A DNA stretch of 64,000 nucleotides, from positions 2,699,137 to 2,763,136 of the forward strand of contig NZ_CP021106.3 in assembly GCF_000355765.4 (NCBI RefSeq), read 5' to 3'. This document shows, piece by piece, positions 7,618 through 17,325 of the stretch. Numbering within the stretch: the stretch's first letter is position 1; each line of letters begins with the position of its first letter. Made by a program: the position numbers and the translations under genes. The notes under the pieces are model-generated. The model saw nothing but the letters and a program-made list of their open reading frames with translations, had not been told where the DNA came from and made no database searches. The DNA is from Nitrosospira lacus. GTDB lineage: Bacteria; Pseudomonadota; Gammaproteobacteria; Burkholderiales; Nitrosomonadaceae.

Positions 7618-8372
7618 AAATCCTGAATCATACTGGCTACAAATTGATCCGGATAAGATAGAAACGGTGCATGACCGCAACGGGGCAACATGACCAGTTT
7701 TGAATTTTTCAATTGCTGACTCATCCATCTCGCCGCGCCGGGGCCGGTGATAACATCATTCTCGCCATGCAGCAATATCGTTGGTTGGGTGATATTTCTT
7801 AACTTCTTGCGCAGATCGCTAGTGAGCAGAATCTGCAATCCGGCTTGCAATCCAGTCACATCCGGTTGATCACGCTCAGAAAAGCTCTCGCGCAACTGTG
7901 ACAGTACCGCCGTGGCATCGACACTGCCGCTCACTTGCAAGGTCAGAAACCGGCTCAGCGTGGTTGCATAATCCCGCTTCAAATTCCGCATGAACAATTG
8001 CAAAGTCGCCACATCCATTCCCCACCGCCAGTCTTCACGGCTGACGAAGCAAGGCGTCGTTGCAATCAAGACAAGCTTTTTGAAACGCGCCGGTTCACGC
8101 AACGCAAGTTCAATCGCAACCTGTCCGCCTAGCGACCATCCGCAAACCATGCAACTCGCGGGCAATACATCCGAAACCATTTCCACAACATGTTCCAGCG
8201 TACCGGGCTCGCAAGCGGAACTGAACCCATGCCCTGGCAAATCCACTAAGCACAGACGGAAATTCCGCGCCAGCCTTTCACGTACGCCATCCCAGATGCC
8301 GCTGTGCATGGCCCAGCCATGCAGCAGAACAAGATCCGGACCGGCTCCGATGAATTCGGTATGCAGACTCAT
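7611..8372 (-). CDS. bioH: Pimeloyl-ACP methyl ester esterase
   Basis: 253 residues, alpha/beta hydrolase. It removes the methyl group from pimeloyl-ACP methyl ester, ending the BioC detour. The oxyanion-hole segment LLHGWAMHS is at 17-25. The nucleophile is Ser80 in GWSLGG, and the acid and base are probably Asp206 (GENDVITG) and His234 (CGHAPF), a complete triad. Located between bioF and bioC with a 13-bp gap to bioF, which supports BioH rather than another hydrolase. The last codons overlap the right arm of the intergenic repeat. Confidence 0.92.
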   Translation of the reverse strand: MSLHTEFIGAGPDLVLLHGWAMHSGIWDGVRERLARNFRLCLVDLPGHGFSSACEPGTLEHVVEMVSDVLPASCMVCGWSLGGQVAIELALREPARFKKLVLIATTPCFVSREDWRWGMDVATLQLFMRNLKRDYATTLSRFLTLQVSGSVDATAVLSQLRESFSERDQPDVTGLQAGLQILLTSDLRKKLRNITQPTILLHGENDVITGPGAARWMSQQLKNSKLVMLPRCGHAPFLSYPDQFVASMIQDLT

Positions 8373-8385
8373 CAGCTACAAGGTG

Positions 8386-9561
8386 TCAAACACTATCCAG
8401 TTCCCTCAGCGCAGTCCCCAGCCGGGCAACGTCGTCCGTGCTGTGCGATGCGGATAACGAGATCCGCAGCCGTGCCGAGCCTTGCGGCACCGTGGGCGGT
8501 CGGATCGCCGGAACCAGCAAGCCTCGTTCGCGCAACGCGTTGCTTATCTCCAGCGCCTCATCATTCCCGCCGATGACCAACGGCTGAATGGGGGTGACCG
8601 ATGGCAGCAACCGCCAGTGCAGCGATTGCACCTCCCTTTTCAAACACGCAACAAGTTGCGTCAGCCTCTCGCGCCGCCATTCCTCATCTTCGATCAAGGT
8701 CAGGCTTTTCAGCAAAGTATGGGACAGCAGCGGCGGGGTCGCGGTAGTGTAAACATAGCTGCGTGCATGCTGAATCAGAGTTTCAATGACTTCCGGTTGC
8801 GCCGCGACAAAAGCGCCAAATACGCCCGCCGCCTTGCCAAGGGTAGCCATGTAAATGATACGCGGCGAACTGATATGGAAATGAGAAACTGTTCCCCGCC
8901 CTTGCGAACCGAGTACGCCAAAACCGTGCGCATCGTCGAGCATCAACCATGCATCGTATTTTTCGCACAATGCCAGCAGACTGGCAGCGGGCGCGACATC
9001 TCCATCCATGCTGAATACCGCGTCGGTCATCACCAGTTTGCGCCTGGACTGACATACAGCGAGCTGCCGCTCCAGCATGGCCAGGTCGAGATGGGAATAC
9101 CGGATAAACCTTGCGCGCGAAACCAGCGCCGCATCATTAAGGGAAGCATGATTGAGCTTGTCGGCGAATATCGTGTCGCCGCGATCCAGCAGTGCCGTAA
9201 TTACGCCGGCGTTGGCCATGTATCCCGTGGAAAATAACAATGCCCGGGGGAACCCCGTGAAATGAGCCAGCGCCTCCTCCAGTGCGTGGTGGACTGAAGA
9301 ATGTCCGCTGATGAGGTGTGAGGCGCCCGCCCCTACCCCATATTGTCTGGCACCTTCGCAGGCGGCCTCAATCAAGCCGGGGTGATTGGCAAGGCCGAGA
9401 TAGTCGTTACTGCAGAATGCGAGATACTCGCATCCAGCCATTAAAACATGTGTTTGCTGGGGACTCTCCAGGGTCAGACGGCGGCGGTATAGTTTCTTGC
9501 TTTCCCGCACGCGCAGCTGTTCGCGTAATTGTTCGCGTTGTTCGATGAAATCGTTGAGCAT
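8386..9561 (-). CDS. bioF: 8-amino-7-oxononanoate synthase
   Basis: 391 residues, the usual length. A PLP enzyme joining pimeloyl-ACP and L-alanine. It shows the AONS pattern NDYLGLANHP near 53-62, GYMANAGVI, the PLP-facing DDAHGFG, and the Schiff-base lysine in TLGKAAGVFG. Start ATG at 9561. It lies 72 bp downstream of bioB and immediately upstream of bioH. Confidence 0.94.
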   Translation of the reverse strand: MLNDFIEQREQLREQLRVRESKKLYRRRLTLESPQQTHVLMAGCEYLAFCSNDYLGLANHPGLIEAACEGARQYGVGAGASHLISGHSSVHHALEEALAHFTGFPRALLFSTGYMANAGVITALLDRGDTIFADKLNHASLNDAALVSRARFIRYSHLDLAMLERQLAVCQSRRKLVMTDAVFSMDGDVAPAASLLALCEKYDAWLMLDDAHGFGVLGSQGRGTVSHFHISSPRIIYMATLGKAAGVFGAFVAAQPEVIETLIQHARSYVYTTATPPLLSHTLLKSLTLIEDEEWRRERLTQLVACLKREVQSLHWRLLPSVTPIQPLVIGGNDEALEISNALRERGLLVPAIRPPTVPQGSARLRISLSASHSTDDVARLGTALRELDSV

Positions 9562-9633
9562 TCCGGTTGTCCGGTTAAGGCGGCGTAAAAAAGGTTAAGC
9601 GGATGGGCATGCCGTACCCTCCCCTACACTTGC

Positions 9634-10671
9634 TTACATTGAACGGAGTCCCAGTTTGTCAAATAACGCCTTGTCCCGTTCCGCTTCCGGATTGCCGGTG
9701 GTAAGCAGCTTGTCTCCATAGAAAATCGAATTGGCACCCGCCAGAAAACACAGCGCCTGCACCGCATCCGGCATTTCCTGCCTGCCCGCCGACAGCCTCA
9801 CCATGGCTTTAGGCATGGTGATACGTGCCGCCGCGATGGTGCGTACAAATTCCAGCGGATCGAGTGCCGCCGTTCCATACAGCGGCGTGCCTTCCACCTG
9901 CACCAGATAGTTGATGGGAACCGATTCAGGGTAAGGGTCCAGATTCGCCAGTTGCGCAATCAGTCCGGCACGTGCATGGCGGGATTCACCCATGCCCACG
10001 ATACCCCCGCAACATACATTGATACCCGCACCCCGTACCTTCTCGAGCGTATTCAGTCGATCCTGGTAGTCGCGCGTGGTGATGACCTCGCCGTAATATT
10101 CCGGTGCCGTATCGAGATTGTGATTGTAATAGTCGAGTCCCGCTTCCTTGAGTTGTTCCGCCTGGCCGGGCCTCAACATCCCCAAAGTGGCGCAGGTTTC
10201 AAGCCCAAGCGCCTTGACGGCACTCACTATCTCCGTCATCTTTTCGATATCTCGTTGCTTGGGCCCACGCCAGGCCGCCCCCATGCAAAAACGGGATGCG
10301 CCTTGCGCCTTCGCCGCAGCCGCCGTCTCAACCACTTCTTCCAACGACAGCATCCCCTGATTTTCGACACCGGTATGATAACGAGCCGCTTGAGGGCAGT
10401 AACCGCAGTCCTCAGAACATCCACCTGTCTTGACCGAAATCAGCGTCGACAGTTGTACTGCATTGGCATCATGATGCTGGCGGTGGACCCGTTGAGCACG
10501 GTGAATCAGATCGTTGAATGGCATGTCCAGCACATCCCCGATTTGGGAAACGGTCCAGCTCACCGACCCGGTAAAGGTGTCCGCCAGGCCAGGCGCATCG
10601 CCTGACTGCTTTTGCATGGAGGTAGCAGTCACGCCGGAATTATCCGTCACGCGGGGGAAAAGCTGACTCAT
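9634..10671 (-). CDS. bioB: Biotin synthase
   Basis: 345 residues. A radical-SAM enzyme that inserts sulfur into dethiobiotin. The [4Fe-4S] motif CxxxCxxC is at Cys85, Cys89 and Cys92 ([12 protein letters not shown]), and the [2Fe-2S] cluster ligands lie in later conserved segments ([21 protein letters not shown]). The first gene of the biotin series. The first roughly 35 residues are a variable extension, and an internal ATG (codon 19) could be used. It is divergent from comF with a 117-bp gap. Confidence 0.95.
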   Translation of the reverse strand: MSQLFPRVTDNSGVTATSMQKQSGDAPGLADTFTGSVSWTVSQIGDVLDMPFNDLIHRAQRVHRQHHDANAVQLSTLISVKTGGCSEDCGYCPQAARYHTGVENQGMLSLEEVVETAAAAKAQGASRFCMGAAWRGPKQRDIEKMTEIVSAVKALGLETCATLGMLRPGQAEQLKEAGLDYYNHNLDTAPEYYGEVITTRDYQDRLNTLEKVRGAGINVCCGGIVGMGESRHARAGLIAQLANLDPYPESVPINYLVQVEGTPLYGTAALDPLEFVRTIAAARITMPKAMVRLSAGRQEMPDAVQALCFLAGANSIFYGDKLLTTGNPEAERDKALFDKLGLRSM

Positions 10672-10788
10672 ACGATGTCCTTATATGGCTATCTGGTAAA
10701 GCGATGGATTGACCGGCTTGCGCTACAATGATCGCGATAATTTGAAATCAATCGCATCGTGGTACAAGAATAATCACGGATTCCCCTA
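10672..10788. promoter_or_regulatory. Divergent promoter region bioB / comF
   Basis: This 117-bp gap must hold both promoters. I looked for a BirA-type operator (TTGTAAACC - GGTTTACAA halves) and see only weak half-matches (a TTGTAGC and a GGTCAAT on the minus strand), so biotin regulation here is undetermined. Confidence 0.4.
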
Positions 10789-11520
10789 TTGTTGTCAATT
10801 TTTTTAATTCTATTCTTGAACAATAGCTTAAATATTATACAGACCCTGCTCGGCCAATACTGCCTACTTTGCGGTACCGCCAGCAACGGGGACCTGTGCC
10901 TACCTTGCCGCGATAGCCTGCCTCATTTGCCGCTTCATCATTGCAGGGTTTGCGCACTGCCCGTGACCGGATCGCATGTCTGTGGCGCATGCCTCGCAAA
11001 ACCGCCCGCATTTGATCGTACCGTAGCAGCATTTCGCTATGCTTTCCCCATGGACGCCCTTGTTCATTCACTCAAATATCAGGCAAACCTTTCCATGGCG
11101 CCCGTATTGGCGGATTTGCTATTGACGCGGATTGACAAGAGCCCAATCCCGGATTTCATCGTACCAATGCCATTGCATCCCGTTAGATTGCGTGAAAGAG
11201 GTTTCAATCAGGCCCTGGAAATCGGCCGCAAATTGTCAAAACAATGTGGCAGTCCACTATTACCGGGTGCCTGCCAACGTATCAAGAACACCCCTTCACA
11301 GGCCGGGTTACCGTGGAAAGAGCGCGAGAAGAATATACGGGGTGTGTTCACGTGTGAAACCGATCTTACCGGCAAGCACATCGCCATCCTGGACGACGTA
11401 ATGACCACCGGCGCAACCCTGAATGAACTGGCAAAGACACTGCGCAAACACGGCGCCGTGCGCGTGAGTGGATGGGTCGTCGCAAGAACGATGTCCCCTG
11501 TATCGCTTCACGATTCTTGA
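10789..11520 (+). CDS. comF: ComF-type phosphoribosyltransferase-like protein
   Basis: 243 residues with two parts. The N-terminal zinc-binding region has four CxxC-type pairs (CLLC, CLPC, CRVC, CGAC) within the first 70 residues. A C-terminal type I phosphoribosyltransferase domain carries the loop ILDDVMTTGAT near 200 and the family segment VPLHPVRLRERGFNQ-like (VPMPLHPVRLRERGFNQA). In naturally transformable bacteria ComF acts in DNA uptake; in others its role is unsettled. The exact start is uncertain because the N-terminus is hydrophobic and several TTG codons are available. Divergent from bioB, which is a common arrangement. Confidence 0.85.
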   Translation: MLSIFLILFLNNSLNIIQTLLGQYCLLCGTASNGDLCLPCRDSLPHLPLHHCRVCALPVTGSHVCGACLAKPPAFDRTVAAFRYAFPMDALVHSLKYQANLSMAPVLADLLLTRIDKSPIPDFIVPMPLHPVRLRERGFNQALEIGRKLSKQCGSPLLPGACQRIKNTPSQAGLPWKEREKNIRGVFTCETDLTGKHIAILDDVMTTGATLNELAKTLRKHGAVRVSGWVVARTMSPVSLHDS

Positions 11521-11594
11521 CAGCTTTCAATCCCGGATCGGAAATGCCTGCTACTTCCGGATCAAAAAACAAAAATCTTACCCTTGATAAGCCT

Positions 11595-12059
11595 ATGCTC
11601 GATGTAATTTTATTCCAGCCTGAAATCCCGCCCAACACCGGGAATATCATACGGCTATGTGCCAATACCGGTACGAGGCTCCATCTCATCAAGCCGCTCG
11701 GCTTTTTCCTGGAAGATAAGCAGTTACTGCGCGCCGGACTGGATTATCACGAGTTCGCCAGCATGACGATTCATGAAAACTGGACAGACTGTGCGCAACA
11801 ATTGCGAGGACATCGTCTTTTTGCCGCTTCAACCAGGGGCAAGCAACGCTATGACTTGACTGCTTACGCCAGCGGAGATGCATTCCTTTTTGGCTCGGAA
11901 AGCCGTGGACTGCCGGCCGAGATACTGGAGAGTTTTCCTGAACAGCGCCGTATCCGCGTACCCATGGTATCCGGCAGCCGCAGTCTTAATTTGTCCAATA
12001 CAGTCGCAGTGGTGATCTACGAAGCGTGGCGGCAGACAAGCTTCGAGAAAGGCATATAA
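11595..12059 (+). CDS. trmL: tRNA (cytidine/uridine-2'-O-)-methyltransferase
   Basis: 154 residues from the ATG at 11595. The family always begins with a segment like MLDVILFQPEIPPNTGNIIRLCANTG, so the open frame upstream (which overlaps comF) is not part of it. SPOUT/trefoil-knot methyltransferase with the SAM-binding C-terminal segment FGSESRGLP, RIPM-like RVPMVSGSRSLNLSNTVAVVIYEA. It methylates the 2'-O of the wobble nucleotide of tRNA-Leu isoacceptors in E. coli. Convergent with gpsA. Confidence 0.92.
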   Translation: MLDVILFQPEIPPNTGNIIRLCANTGTRLHLIKPLGFFLEDKQLLRAGLDYHEFASMTIHENWTDCAQQLRGHRLFAASTRGKQRYDLTAYASGDAFLFGSESRGLPAEILESFPEQRRIRVPMVSGSRSLNLSNTVAVVIYEAWRQTSFEKGI

Positions 12060-12100
12060 AATTTTTGCTGGAAACCAATTTCTATTTCATTAACTTCAGA

Positions 12101-13105
12101 TCAGGAAGTTTCCGCTTTCGGTTCCCGGTTAAGCAGCGCTTCCACCGCCAGTCTCGCCGGCACCCCATCATGCAGTATGCTGCATACCGCCTGAGTAATC
12201 GGCATTTCAATTTTCAGTGCCCGGCTTAGCCGCAATACTTCACGCGCTGTATGGACACCCTCGGCGGTGTGTCCCAGCTCCCGCAGGATATCCGGCAACG
12301 GGCGGCCCGCCGCGAGTAGCAGACCAACTCGCCGATTGCGGGACAGATCCCCGGTACAGGTAAGTATCAGATCTCCCGCTCCGGTCAGCCCCATGAATGT
12401 TTCCAGACAGCCACCGAGTTTTAGTCCCAGGCGCGTAATTTCCGCCAAGCCCCGCGTAATCAGGGCTGCACGAGCATTGTGGCCAAAACCCATGCCATCG
12501 GAGATGCCGGCGGCTATCGATATGACGTTCTTCACCGCCCCGCCGGTTTCCACTCCGGCGACATCTGTGCTTGAGTAAATCCGCAGGCGTGCGGTATGCA
12601 GCTGTGCTGCGATGCTTCGGGAAAATTCTTCATCATGCGATGCCAATGTCAAGGCAGTGGGGAGCCCTTGCGCAACTTCCTGGGCAAAACTGGGCCCCGA
12701 CAACACACCACAGGGCGCAACACCATCATATTCCTCCTGTGCCACCTGATGAGGCAGCGTCGCCGATTGCGCTTCGAATCCCTTACAGCCCCAAACGACC
12801 GGCACGACTTTTCCGCAAGCAACAATTCCACGCAACGTCTCGCGTAATCCGGCAACCGGAACCACGATAAGGGCAAGATCGGCACCCTCTACGGCAACAT
12901 CAAGAACAGATGTCAGCCGCAGAGAATCGGGTAATGGAAAGCCGGGAAAATAGCGCTGGTTGCTACGCTCGGAAACAAGTTCCGCTAGATGCGCCGGATC
13001 ACGGGTCCACAATGTTACCTGGTGGCTGGACGCACGGTTATTGGCACCAAGACTGATAGCCAATGCGGTGCCCCATGCGCCCGCGCCAAGAACAGCTATT
13101 CTCAT
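12101..13105 (-). CDS. gpsA: Glycerol-3-phosphate dehydrogenase [NAD(P)+]
   Basis: 334 residues. It reduces dihydroxyacetone phosphate to sn-glycerol-3-phosphate for phospholipids. N-terminal Rossmann motif [13 protein letters not shown], conserved [22 protein letters not shown] and the substrate-binding [36 protein letters not shown]. Overlaps the SH3-protein stop codon by 4 bp (ATGA), so it is translationally coupled as the last gene of a rhodanese-grxC-secB-SH3-gpsA run. Confidence 0.95.
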   Translation of the reverse strand: MRIAVLGAGAWGTALAISLGANNRASSHQVTLWTRDPAHLAELVSERSNQRYFPGFPLPDSLRLTSVLDVAVEGADLALIVVPVAGLRETLRGIVACGKVVPVVWGCKGFEAQSATLPHQVAQEEYDGVAPCGVLSGPSFAQEVAQGLPTALTLASHDEEFSRSIAAQLHTARLRIYSSTDVAGVETGGAVKNVISIAAGISDGMGFGHNARAALITRGLAEITRLGLKLGGCLETFMGLTGAGDLILTCTGDLSRNRRVGLLLAAGRPLPDILRELGHTAEGVHTAREVLRLSRALKIEMPITQAVCSILHDGVPARLAVEALLNREPKAETS

Positions 13106-13587
13106 GAGCCCCAGACTTGTTGCGTTCTGACATAGCCCGTTTGTCCATCCCGGTGGCGGACCTTGACCCAGCCATTCGCAGCGGGTTCAAGCTGTTCCAT
13201 CACCACATTCTGCTGTGCCTGAAATACCAGCGCCGAACTTGCACTCGCTGCCTGATAAATCTCGGCTTGGGACGCCGTAACAATTACATAGCGTTTTTCG
13301 CTTAATGCCTTTTCTTCCACCCAGGCAAGGCTGCCTCCACTATCGCGCACCTTGACCCAGCCTTCAACCTTCACTACCGCCTCTACCGGCAGATGACGGC
13401 TCGCCACATACAATTTATCGGCCTTGAGTGAGGGCGCATCATACATGACGGTAGCATTCTCGGCCAACGAAAAAAACTCAAATGCCGCAATGGCATGCAC
13501 CGGACACAACAGTACGCCAATCAATAGTCCCAGGGCGCTGTATGGCGGGAATGGAATGGTGACGAATGCGTCGTGAGCATGCTTCAT
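13102..13587 (-). CDS. Exported protein with two SH3b domains
   Basis: 161 residues. A signal peptide (hydrophobic stretch about 18-35, ending near AIAA) is followed by two bacterial SH3 repeats: residues about 37-95 ([15 protein letters not shown] ... [19 protein letters not shown]) and about 98-158 ([15 protein letters not shown] ... [21 protein letters not shown]). Such domains often bind peptidoglycan or partner proteins in the periplasm. It lies between secB and gpsA, a betaproteobacterial neighbourhood I recall as common. Specific role unknown. Confidence 0.8.
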   Translation of the reverse strand: MKHAHDAFVTIPFPPYSALGLLIGVLLCPVHAIAAFEFFSLAENATVMYDAPSLKADKLYVASRHLPVEAVVKVEGWVKVRDSGGSLAWVEEKALSEKRYVIVTASQAEIYQAASASSALVFQAQQNVVMEQLEPAANGWVKVRHRDGQTGYVRTQQVWGS

Positions 13588-13589
13588 TT

Positions 13590-14072
13590 TCAGTGCGTTA
13601 TTTTATTCTCTTCTTCCGGTTTTTCCGCCGCCGCCACAGCATTCATCTCGGCTTGCTGTTTTCCCTGGTGATAAAGTGCCTCGAAATTTACCGGGCTTAA
13701 AATTACGGCGTGGAATCCGGCGCGGGTAACAATATCCGAAACAGCTTCGCGCAAGTAAGGGAAAAGAATATTGGGACACCCAATCCCCAATACGGGATCC
13801 ATTTCGCCTTCCGGCACATTGCGAATCTGAAAAATGCCCGCCTGACCCACCTCCACCAGAAACATGGTCTTCTCCTTGACCTTGGCAGTGACCGTTACCG
13901 TCAACAGTACCTCATACAGACCTTCGTCAACGCGCTCCCCCTTGCTATGCAACTGTATGTTCACTTCAGGTGTTTCACGCTCAAGAAAAATTCTTGGAGC
14001 ATTTGGAATCTCCAGGGACAAATCCTTGACATAGATTTTTTCAATACTGAAAACCGGCTGCTGGTCGCTCAT
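13590..14072 (-). CDS. secB: Protein-export chaperone SecB
   Basis: About 160 residues from ATG 14072. The start is chosen by family similarity (MSDQQPVFSIEKIYVKDLSLE); an ATG at 14084 and a TTG at 14096 lie upstream in frame, and no strong ribosome-binding site decides. It keeps preproteins unfolded for SecA. Conserved segments seen are YVKDLSLEIPNAP, VEVGQAGIFQI and the PNILFPYLREAVSDIVTRAGF helix. The C-terminal tail is longer and more acidic than in E. coli. It sits next to grxC, the typical secB-grxC pairing. Confidence 0.93.
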   Translation of the reverse strand: MSDQQPVFSIEKIYVKDLSLEIPNAPRIFLERETPEVNIQLHSKGERVDEGLYEVLLTVTVTAKVKEKTMFLVEVGQAGIFQIRNVPEGEMDPVLGIGCPNILFPYLREAVSDIVTRAGFHAVILSPVNFEALYHQGKQQAEMNAVAAAEKPEEENKITH

Positions 14073-14173
14073 GTTGGAGTCCATATGGATAGTCAAAAAT
14101 GGGATGTTACCTTACAAGACTGCGGAGGGGATGCCATGAATCTCAAGCCGGTCAAAACCGGGTATGCCGCTAA

Positions 14174-14431
14174 TCAGACCGCCAGGAGCTTTACCAGTCC
14201 ATCACTGCGGTCAAGTTGCGCCAAGTCGTCATAACCGCCCACATGTGTGTCGCCAATGTAGATTTGGGGAACGGTGCGGCGGCCGGTTTTTTCTATCATC
14301 TCGGTACGGATGGCGGGATCCAGGTCAATACGAATCTTTTCGATTTCGGTTACGCCTCTGGCACGCAGCATGCTTTCCGCTCTTATGCAGTAGGGGCAAA
14401 AACCTGAAGCATACATGATCACTTTCATCAT
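14174..14431 (-). CDS. grxC: Glutaredoxin 3
   Basis: 85 residues. Small thiol-disulfide oxidoreductase with active site CPYC near the N-terminus, the TVPQIYIGDTHVGGYDDL glutathione-binding segment and usual length. The start may be the first or second of two tandem ATGs (14431 or 14428); a GGGGGC stretch lies upstream. Ten bases separate it from the rhodanese-like gene, so the two are co-transcribed. Confidence 0.93.
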   Translation of the reverse strand: MMKVIMYASGFCPYCIRAESMLRARGVTEIEKIRIDLDPAIRTEMIEKTGRRTVPQIYIGDTHVGGYDDLAQLDRSDGLVKLLAV

Positions 14432-14441
14432 ATTGCCCCCA

Positions 14442-14849
14442 TCATTTTTTTACTATCGGCAAATTCGCCTGGCGCCATGCATCGATCCCGCCTTGAAGGT
14501 TATGGACATGCGCAAACTCTTTTTTGCGCAAAATCGAGCCGGCTTTACCCGTGGCATTCACACCGCTGCGATGTATCAATATGACCGGCTTGCTCTTGAA
14601 TTTTTCCAGTTCGTGCAGGCGCTCCTCAAGCTTGTCAGCGGGAATATGCTTGGAATTAGGGACATGGCCCGCATTGTATTCACTCCCCTCACGCACATCC
14701 AAAACAAGCGCATCCTTGTAATTGATGAGCTGAACCGCCACCAGGGTGTCTATCTCGTTGCCGGAACGCCGCAACAACGGCCATAACAACATGCCACCGC
14801 TCATCAGGGCGGCCACAACCAGGGCAATATTATTTTGCAAGAATGTCAC
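14442..14849 (-). CDS. Membrane-anchored rhodanese-like protein lacking the catalytic cysteine
   Basis: 135 residues, GTG start preceded by AAGGAG at a good distance. One N-terminal transmembrane helix (about 7-26), then a rhodanese domain (LVLDVREGSEYNAGHVPNSKHIPADKLEERL ... LQGGIDAWRQANLPIV). Where active sulfurtransferases have Cys in the CRSG-type loop, this protein reads ILIHRSGVNA, with His encoded by CAT, so transfer of sulfur via a persulfide should not be possible. It is the first gene of the grxC-secB-gpsA run. A binding or scaffolding role is possible; this is inference. Confidence 0.85.
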   Translation of the reverse strand: MTFLQNNIALVVAALMSGGMLLWPLLRRSGNEIDTLVAVQLINYKDALVLDVREGSEYNAGHVPNSKHIPADKLEERLHELEKFKSKPVILIHRSGVNATGKAGSILRKKEFAHVHNLQGGIDAWRQANLPIVKK

Positions 14850-15112
14850 TTGATACTCCTTAGTTTCCTCAATCCGGCAATTTTATCAGAGATGAGAATG
14901 CTATGGGGCTCCCCACGTTCCGGCAAACCCGATAGGCCCCCATGAAGAGCTACGGTACCGCAACCATTTCGCCAATATTCTAATAAGAATACATAACTGC
15001 TTGGAAAAATTCGCATATTCTTGCATGCTGCGGCCATGGACAAAATATAATAAAATACTATGGTATTTCAAATCGCTTTGCGCGAAATTTCATCTTTTTT
15101 ATAAAGAACAAT

Positions 15113-15868
15113 ATGAAAAAACTCATTCTCCTACGTCATGGGGAAAGCACCTGGAATAAGGAGAATCGTTTTACTGGCTGGACAGATGTGGATTTATCGC
15201 CGAAAGGTCTGGAAGAAGCCAAGAATTCCGGCCGGCTATTACGGGAAAGCGGATTCGCGTTCGATGTTGCCTATACGTCAGTATTGAAACGCGCCATACG
15301 CACCCTATGGATCGCGCTGGATGAGATGGATCAGATGTGGATTCCCATTCACCTGTCCTGGCGGTTGAATGAGCGGCACTATGGTGCGCTGCAAGGACTG
15401 AATAAAACCGAGACAGCGCTCAAATATGGCGAAGAGCAGGTGCAAGTCTGGCGGCGCAGCTACAGCATCCGCCCACCCGCGCTGAAACCCGAGGATGATC
15501 GATATCCTGGATTCGATCCTCGCTACCGGGGGCTGGCCAGCGAGGATATTCCACTGACCGAATGCCTCCAGGATACGGTGGCAAGATTTCTGCCCTACTG
15601 GAACGAAACCATTGCCCCGCAGGTCCAATCCGGACAACGCGTGCTCATTACAGCGCATGGCAACTCGCTACGCGCGCTTGTCAAATATCTCGACAATCTT
15701 TCCGATCAGGACGTTCTGGAACTTAATATTCCCACCGGGGTTCCGCTCGTGTACGAACTTGATGACAACCTGAAGCCGCTGCGGAATTATTATCTCGGTG
15801 ATCGTGCGCAAATCGAACAAGCCATGCAGGTCGTGGCAAACCAGGGAAAAATACTACCCCCCTCTTGA
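15113..15868 (+). CDS. gpmA: 2,3-bisphosphoglycerate-dependent phosphoglycerate mutase
   Basis: 251 residues. It interconverts 3- and 2-phosphoglycerate in glycolysis and gluconeogenesis. The phosphohistidine motif LLRHGES puts His9 at the active site. [13 protein letters not shown], the [12 protein letters not shown] segment and the second catalytic histidine in [14 protein letters not shown] are all present. The start ATG follows an A-rich leader with weak AAAGAA. It heads a plus-strand series gpmA-envC-ctpA-moeB that I recall as recurring in betaproteobacteria. Confidence 0.95.
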   Translation: MKKLILLRHGESTWNKENRFTGWTDVDLSPKGLEEAKNSGRLLRESGFAFDVAYTSVLKRAIRTLWIALDEMDQMWIPIHLSWRLNERHYGALQGLNKTETALKYGEEQVQVWRRSYSIRPPALKPEDDRYPGFDPRYRGLASEDIPLTECLQDTVARFLPYWNETIAPQVQSGQRVLITAHGNSLRALVKYLDNLSDQDVLELNIPTGVPLVYELDDNLKPLRNYYLGDRAQIEQAMQVVANQGKILPPS

Positions 15869-15949
15869 GCTCGCGCTCATTAATTCCGCACCGCGCATAT
15901 ATCAGGCGGAGCATGATCTCTTCCAGCAAAGAACGTTTGCATATGTTTG

Positions 15950-16056
15950 AACCTGAATCCGGTGGTTGACTGCTCATGCTGGGAATATTATTTGTAAAGT
16001 TTTTTTGCATCACTTGATTCTCACCCTCCGGGGTGAGTCCGCTGCGAATTCAGGTT
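15950..16056. repeat. Intergenic repeat element, copy A (gpmA-envC gap)
   Basis: A 107-bp element starting AACCTGAATCCGG and ending GAATTCAGGTT: 9-bp perfect inverted ends (AACCTGAAT). Before the right end is a hairpin, CTCACC-CTCCG-GGGTGAG, at 16020-16037. Same architecture as the copies at 7503, 21778 and 52407. The TAA just inside its end closes the envC frame upstream. Confidence 0.65.
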
Positions 16057-16070
16057 AAAAATTTGCACTC

Positions 16071-17288
16071 TTGACCGGCATTCATTCATGGTTGCATAAG
16101 GCCCGCAAGTTCATTCCGGCTTGTGTACTGATTCTGTCGCATTCGCTTCATGCTGCTCCCAAGGTTGATAACGAAAACTTGAAGCAACTGCGTGGTCGCA
16201 TTGAAGCATTACAGAAAGAACTCGTGGACACGGAGGAATCGAAATCGGAAGCGGCAGACGCATTGCGCGAATCCGAACAGGCTATCAGCGCCGCCAGCCA
16301 AAAATTGATTGCGCTTACCCGTACGCGGGACGAAGCCAATAACAGGCTCCGCCAATTGCAGACACAATCCAGACAAGTCGCCGTTAATATCGAGGCGCAG
16401 CAGTTGCAGTTGAGCAAATTGCTCTATCGGCAGTATGTAGGTGGCGGTGGAGAAAAAGAATATCTGAGTCTTTTATTCAACCAGCAGGATCCCAATCAGA
16501 TTGCACGCAATCTCCATTATTACGGCTATCTCTCCCGCGCCCGACTGGAGGGCATTAACGCTCTGCGCTCAAATTTTCAACAACTCGATGCGCTCACCCG
16601 CGAAAGCCGCGAAAAAAGTCTGGAAATCGCCACAATCCAGGCTAAGCAAACCGAGTACAAAAAACAACTCGAACAGAAAAAAATCGAACACAAAAACCTG
16701 CTATCCCGAATTTCAATGCAGGCTGATCAGCAGCGGCGCGAAATCAGTAAACTCAAGCGCGACGAAGAACGCCTGTCACAGCTGGTGGAAAAAATCGCCA
16801 AGATGCTCGCACGCAAAAAAAAACGTACCGAGCCTCGCACCAGTTCCCTGAGCAATGACAGAATACCGGATGGATCGACGGATGGAAATCCATTTTCGGC
16901 ATTGAAAGGCCACTTGAGTTTGCCGGTACGCGGGGAACTTGCAAACCGTTTTGGTAGTCCACGTGCTGATGGCGGTGTGACCTGGAAGGGATTATTCATA
17001 CGTTCAGCCAGTGGCGCGGAGGTAAAAGCCATTGCGGGCGGGCGCGTGGTATTCGCCGACTGGCTGAGAGGATTTGGCAATCTTATGATTGTGGACCACG
17101 GCGGCAGCTATATGAGCCTCTATGGCAACAATGAAGCCATCCATAAACAGGTGGGCGATGCCGTTCGCGGTGGCGATACCATCGCGACGGTGGGAAACAG
17201 CGGCGGCAACCCCAATTCCGGTTTATACTTTGAGCTACGTCATCAGGGCAAACCGTTTGACCCATTGAACTGGGTCAGAATAAAATGA
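16071..17288 (+). CDS. envC: Murein hydrolase activator EnvC
   Basis: 405 residues, exported. Signal peptide near 1-28 (ending LHAAPK), then a long coiled coil (about 35-265) and a C-terminal LytM/peptidase-M23 fold (about 290-403). The LytM domain is of the degenerate EnvC kind: the place of the usual zinc-binding His-x(n)-Asp reads TWKGLFI, and the HxH is LYFELR. It therefore activates amidases rather than cutting peptidoglycan itself. The frame is closed upstream by a TAA, so the TTG at 16071 is the only start giving a full signal peptide. Next to ctpA as in many proteobacteria. Confidence 0.9.
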   Translation: MTGIHSWLHKARKFIPACVLILSHSLHAAPKVDNENLKQLRGRIEALQKELVDTEESKSEAADALRESEQAISAASQKLIALTRTRDEANNRLRQLQTQSRQVAVNIEAQQLQLSKLLYRQYVGGGGEKEYLSLLFNQQDPNQIARNLHYYGYLSRARLEGINALRSNFQQLDALTRESREKSLEIATIQAKQTEYKKQLEQKKIEHKNLLSRISMQADQQRREISKLKRDEERLSQLVEKIAKMLARKKKRTEPRTSSLSNDRIPDGSTDGNPFSALKGHLSLPVRGELANRFGSPRADGGVTWKGLFIRSASGAEVKAIAGGRVVFADWLRGFGNLMIVDHGGSYMSLYGNNEAIHKQVGDAVRGGDTIATVGNSGGNPNSGLYFELRHQGKPFDPLNWVRIK

Positions 17289-17325
17289 ACGATGCAACAA
17301 AATTGACACGTGTGGAGAAAGTTTA

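Noticed and set aside
10672-10788. BirA operator in the bioB-comF gap
   Set aside because: Only weak half-site resemblance; no palindrome of the required spacing.
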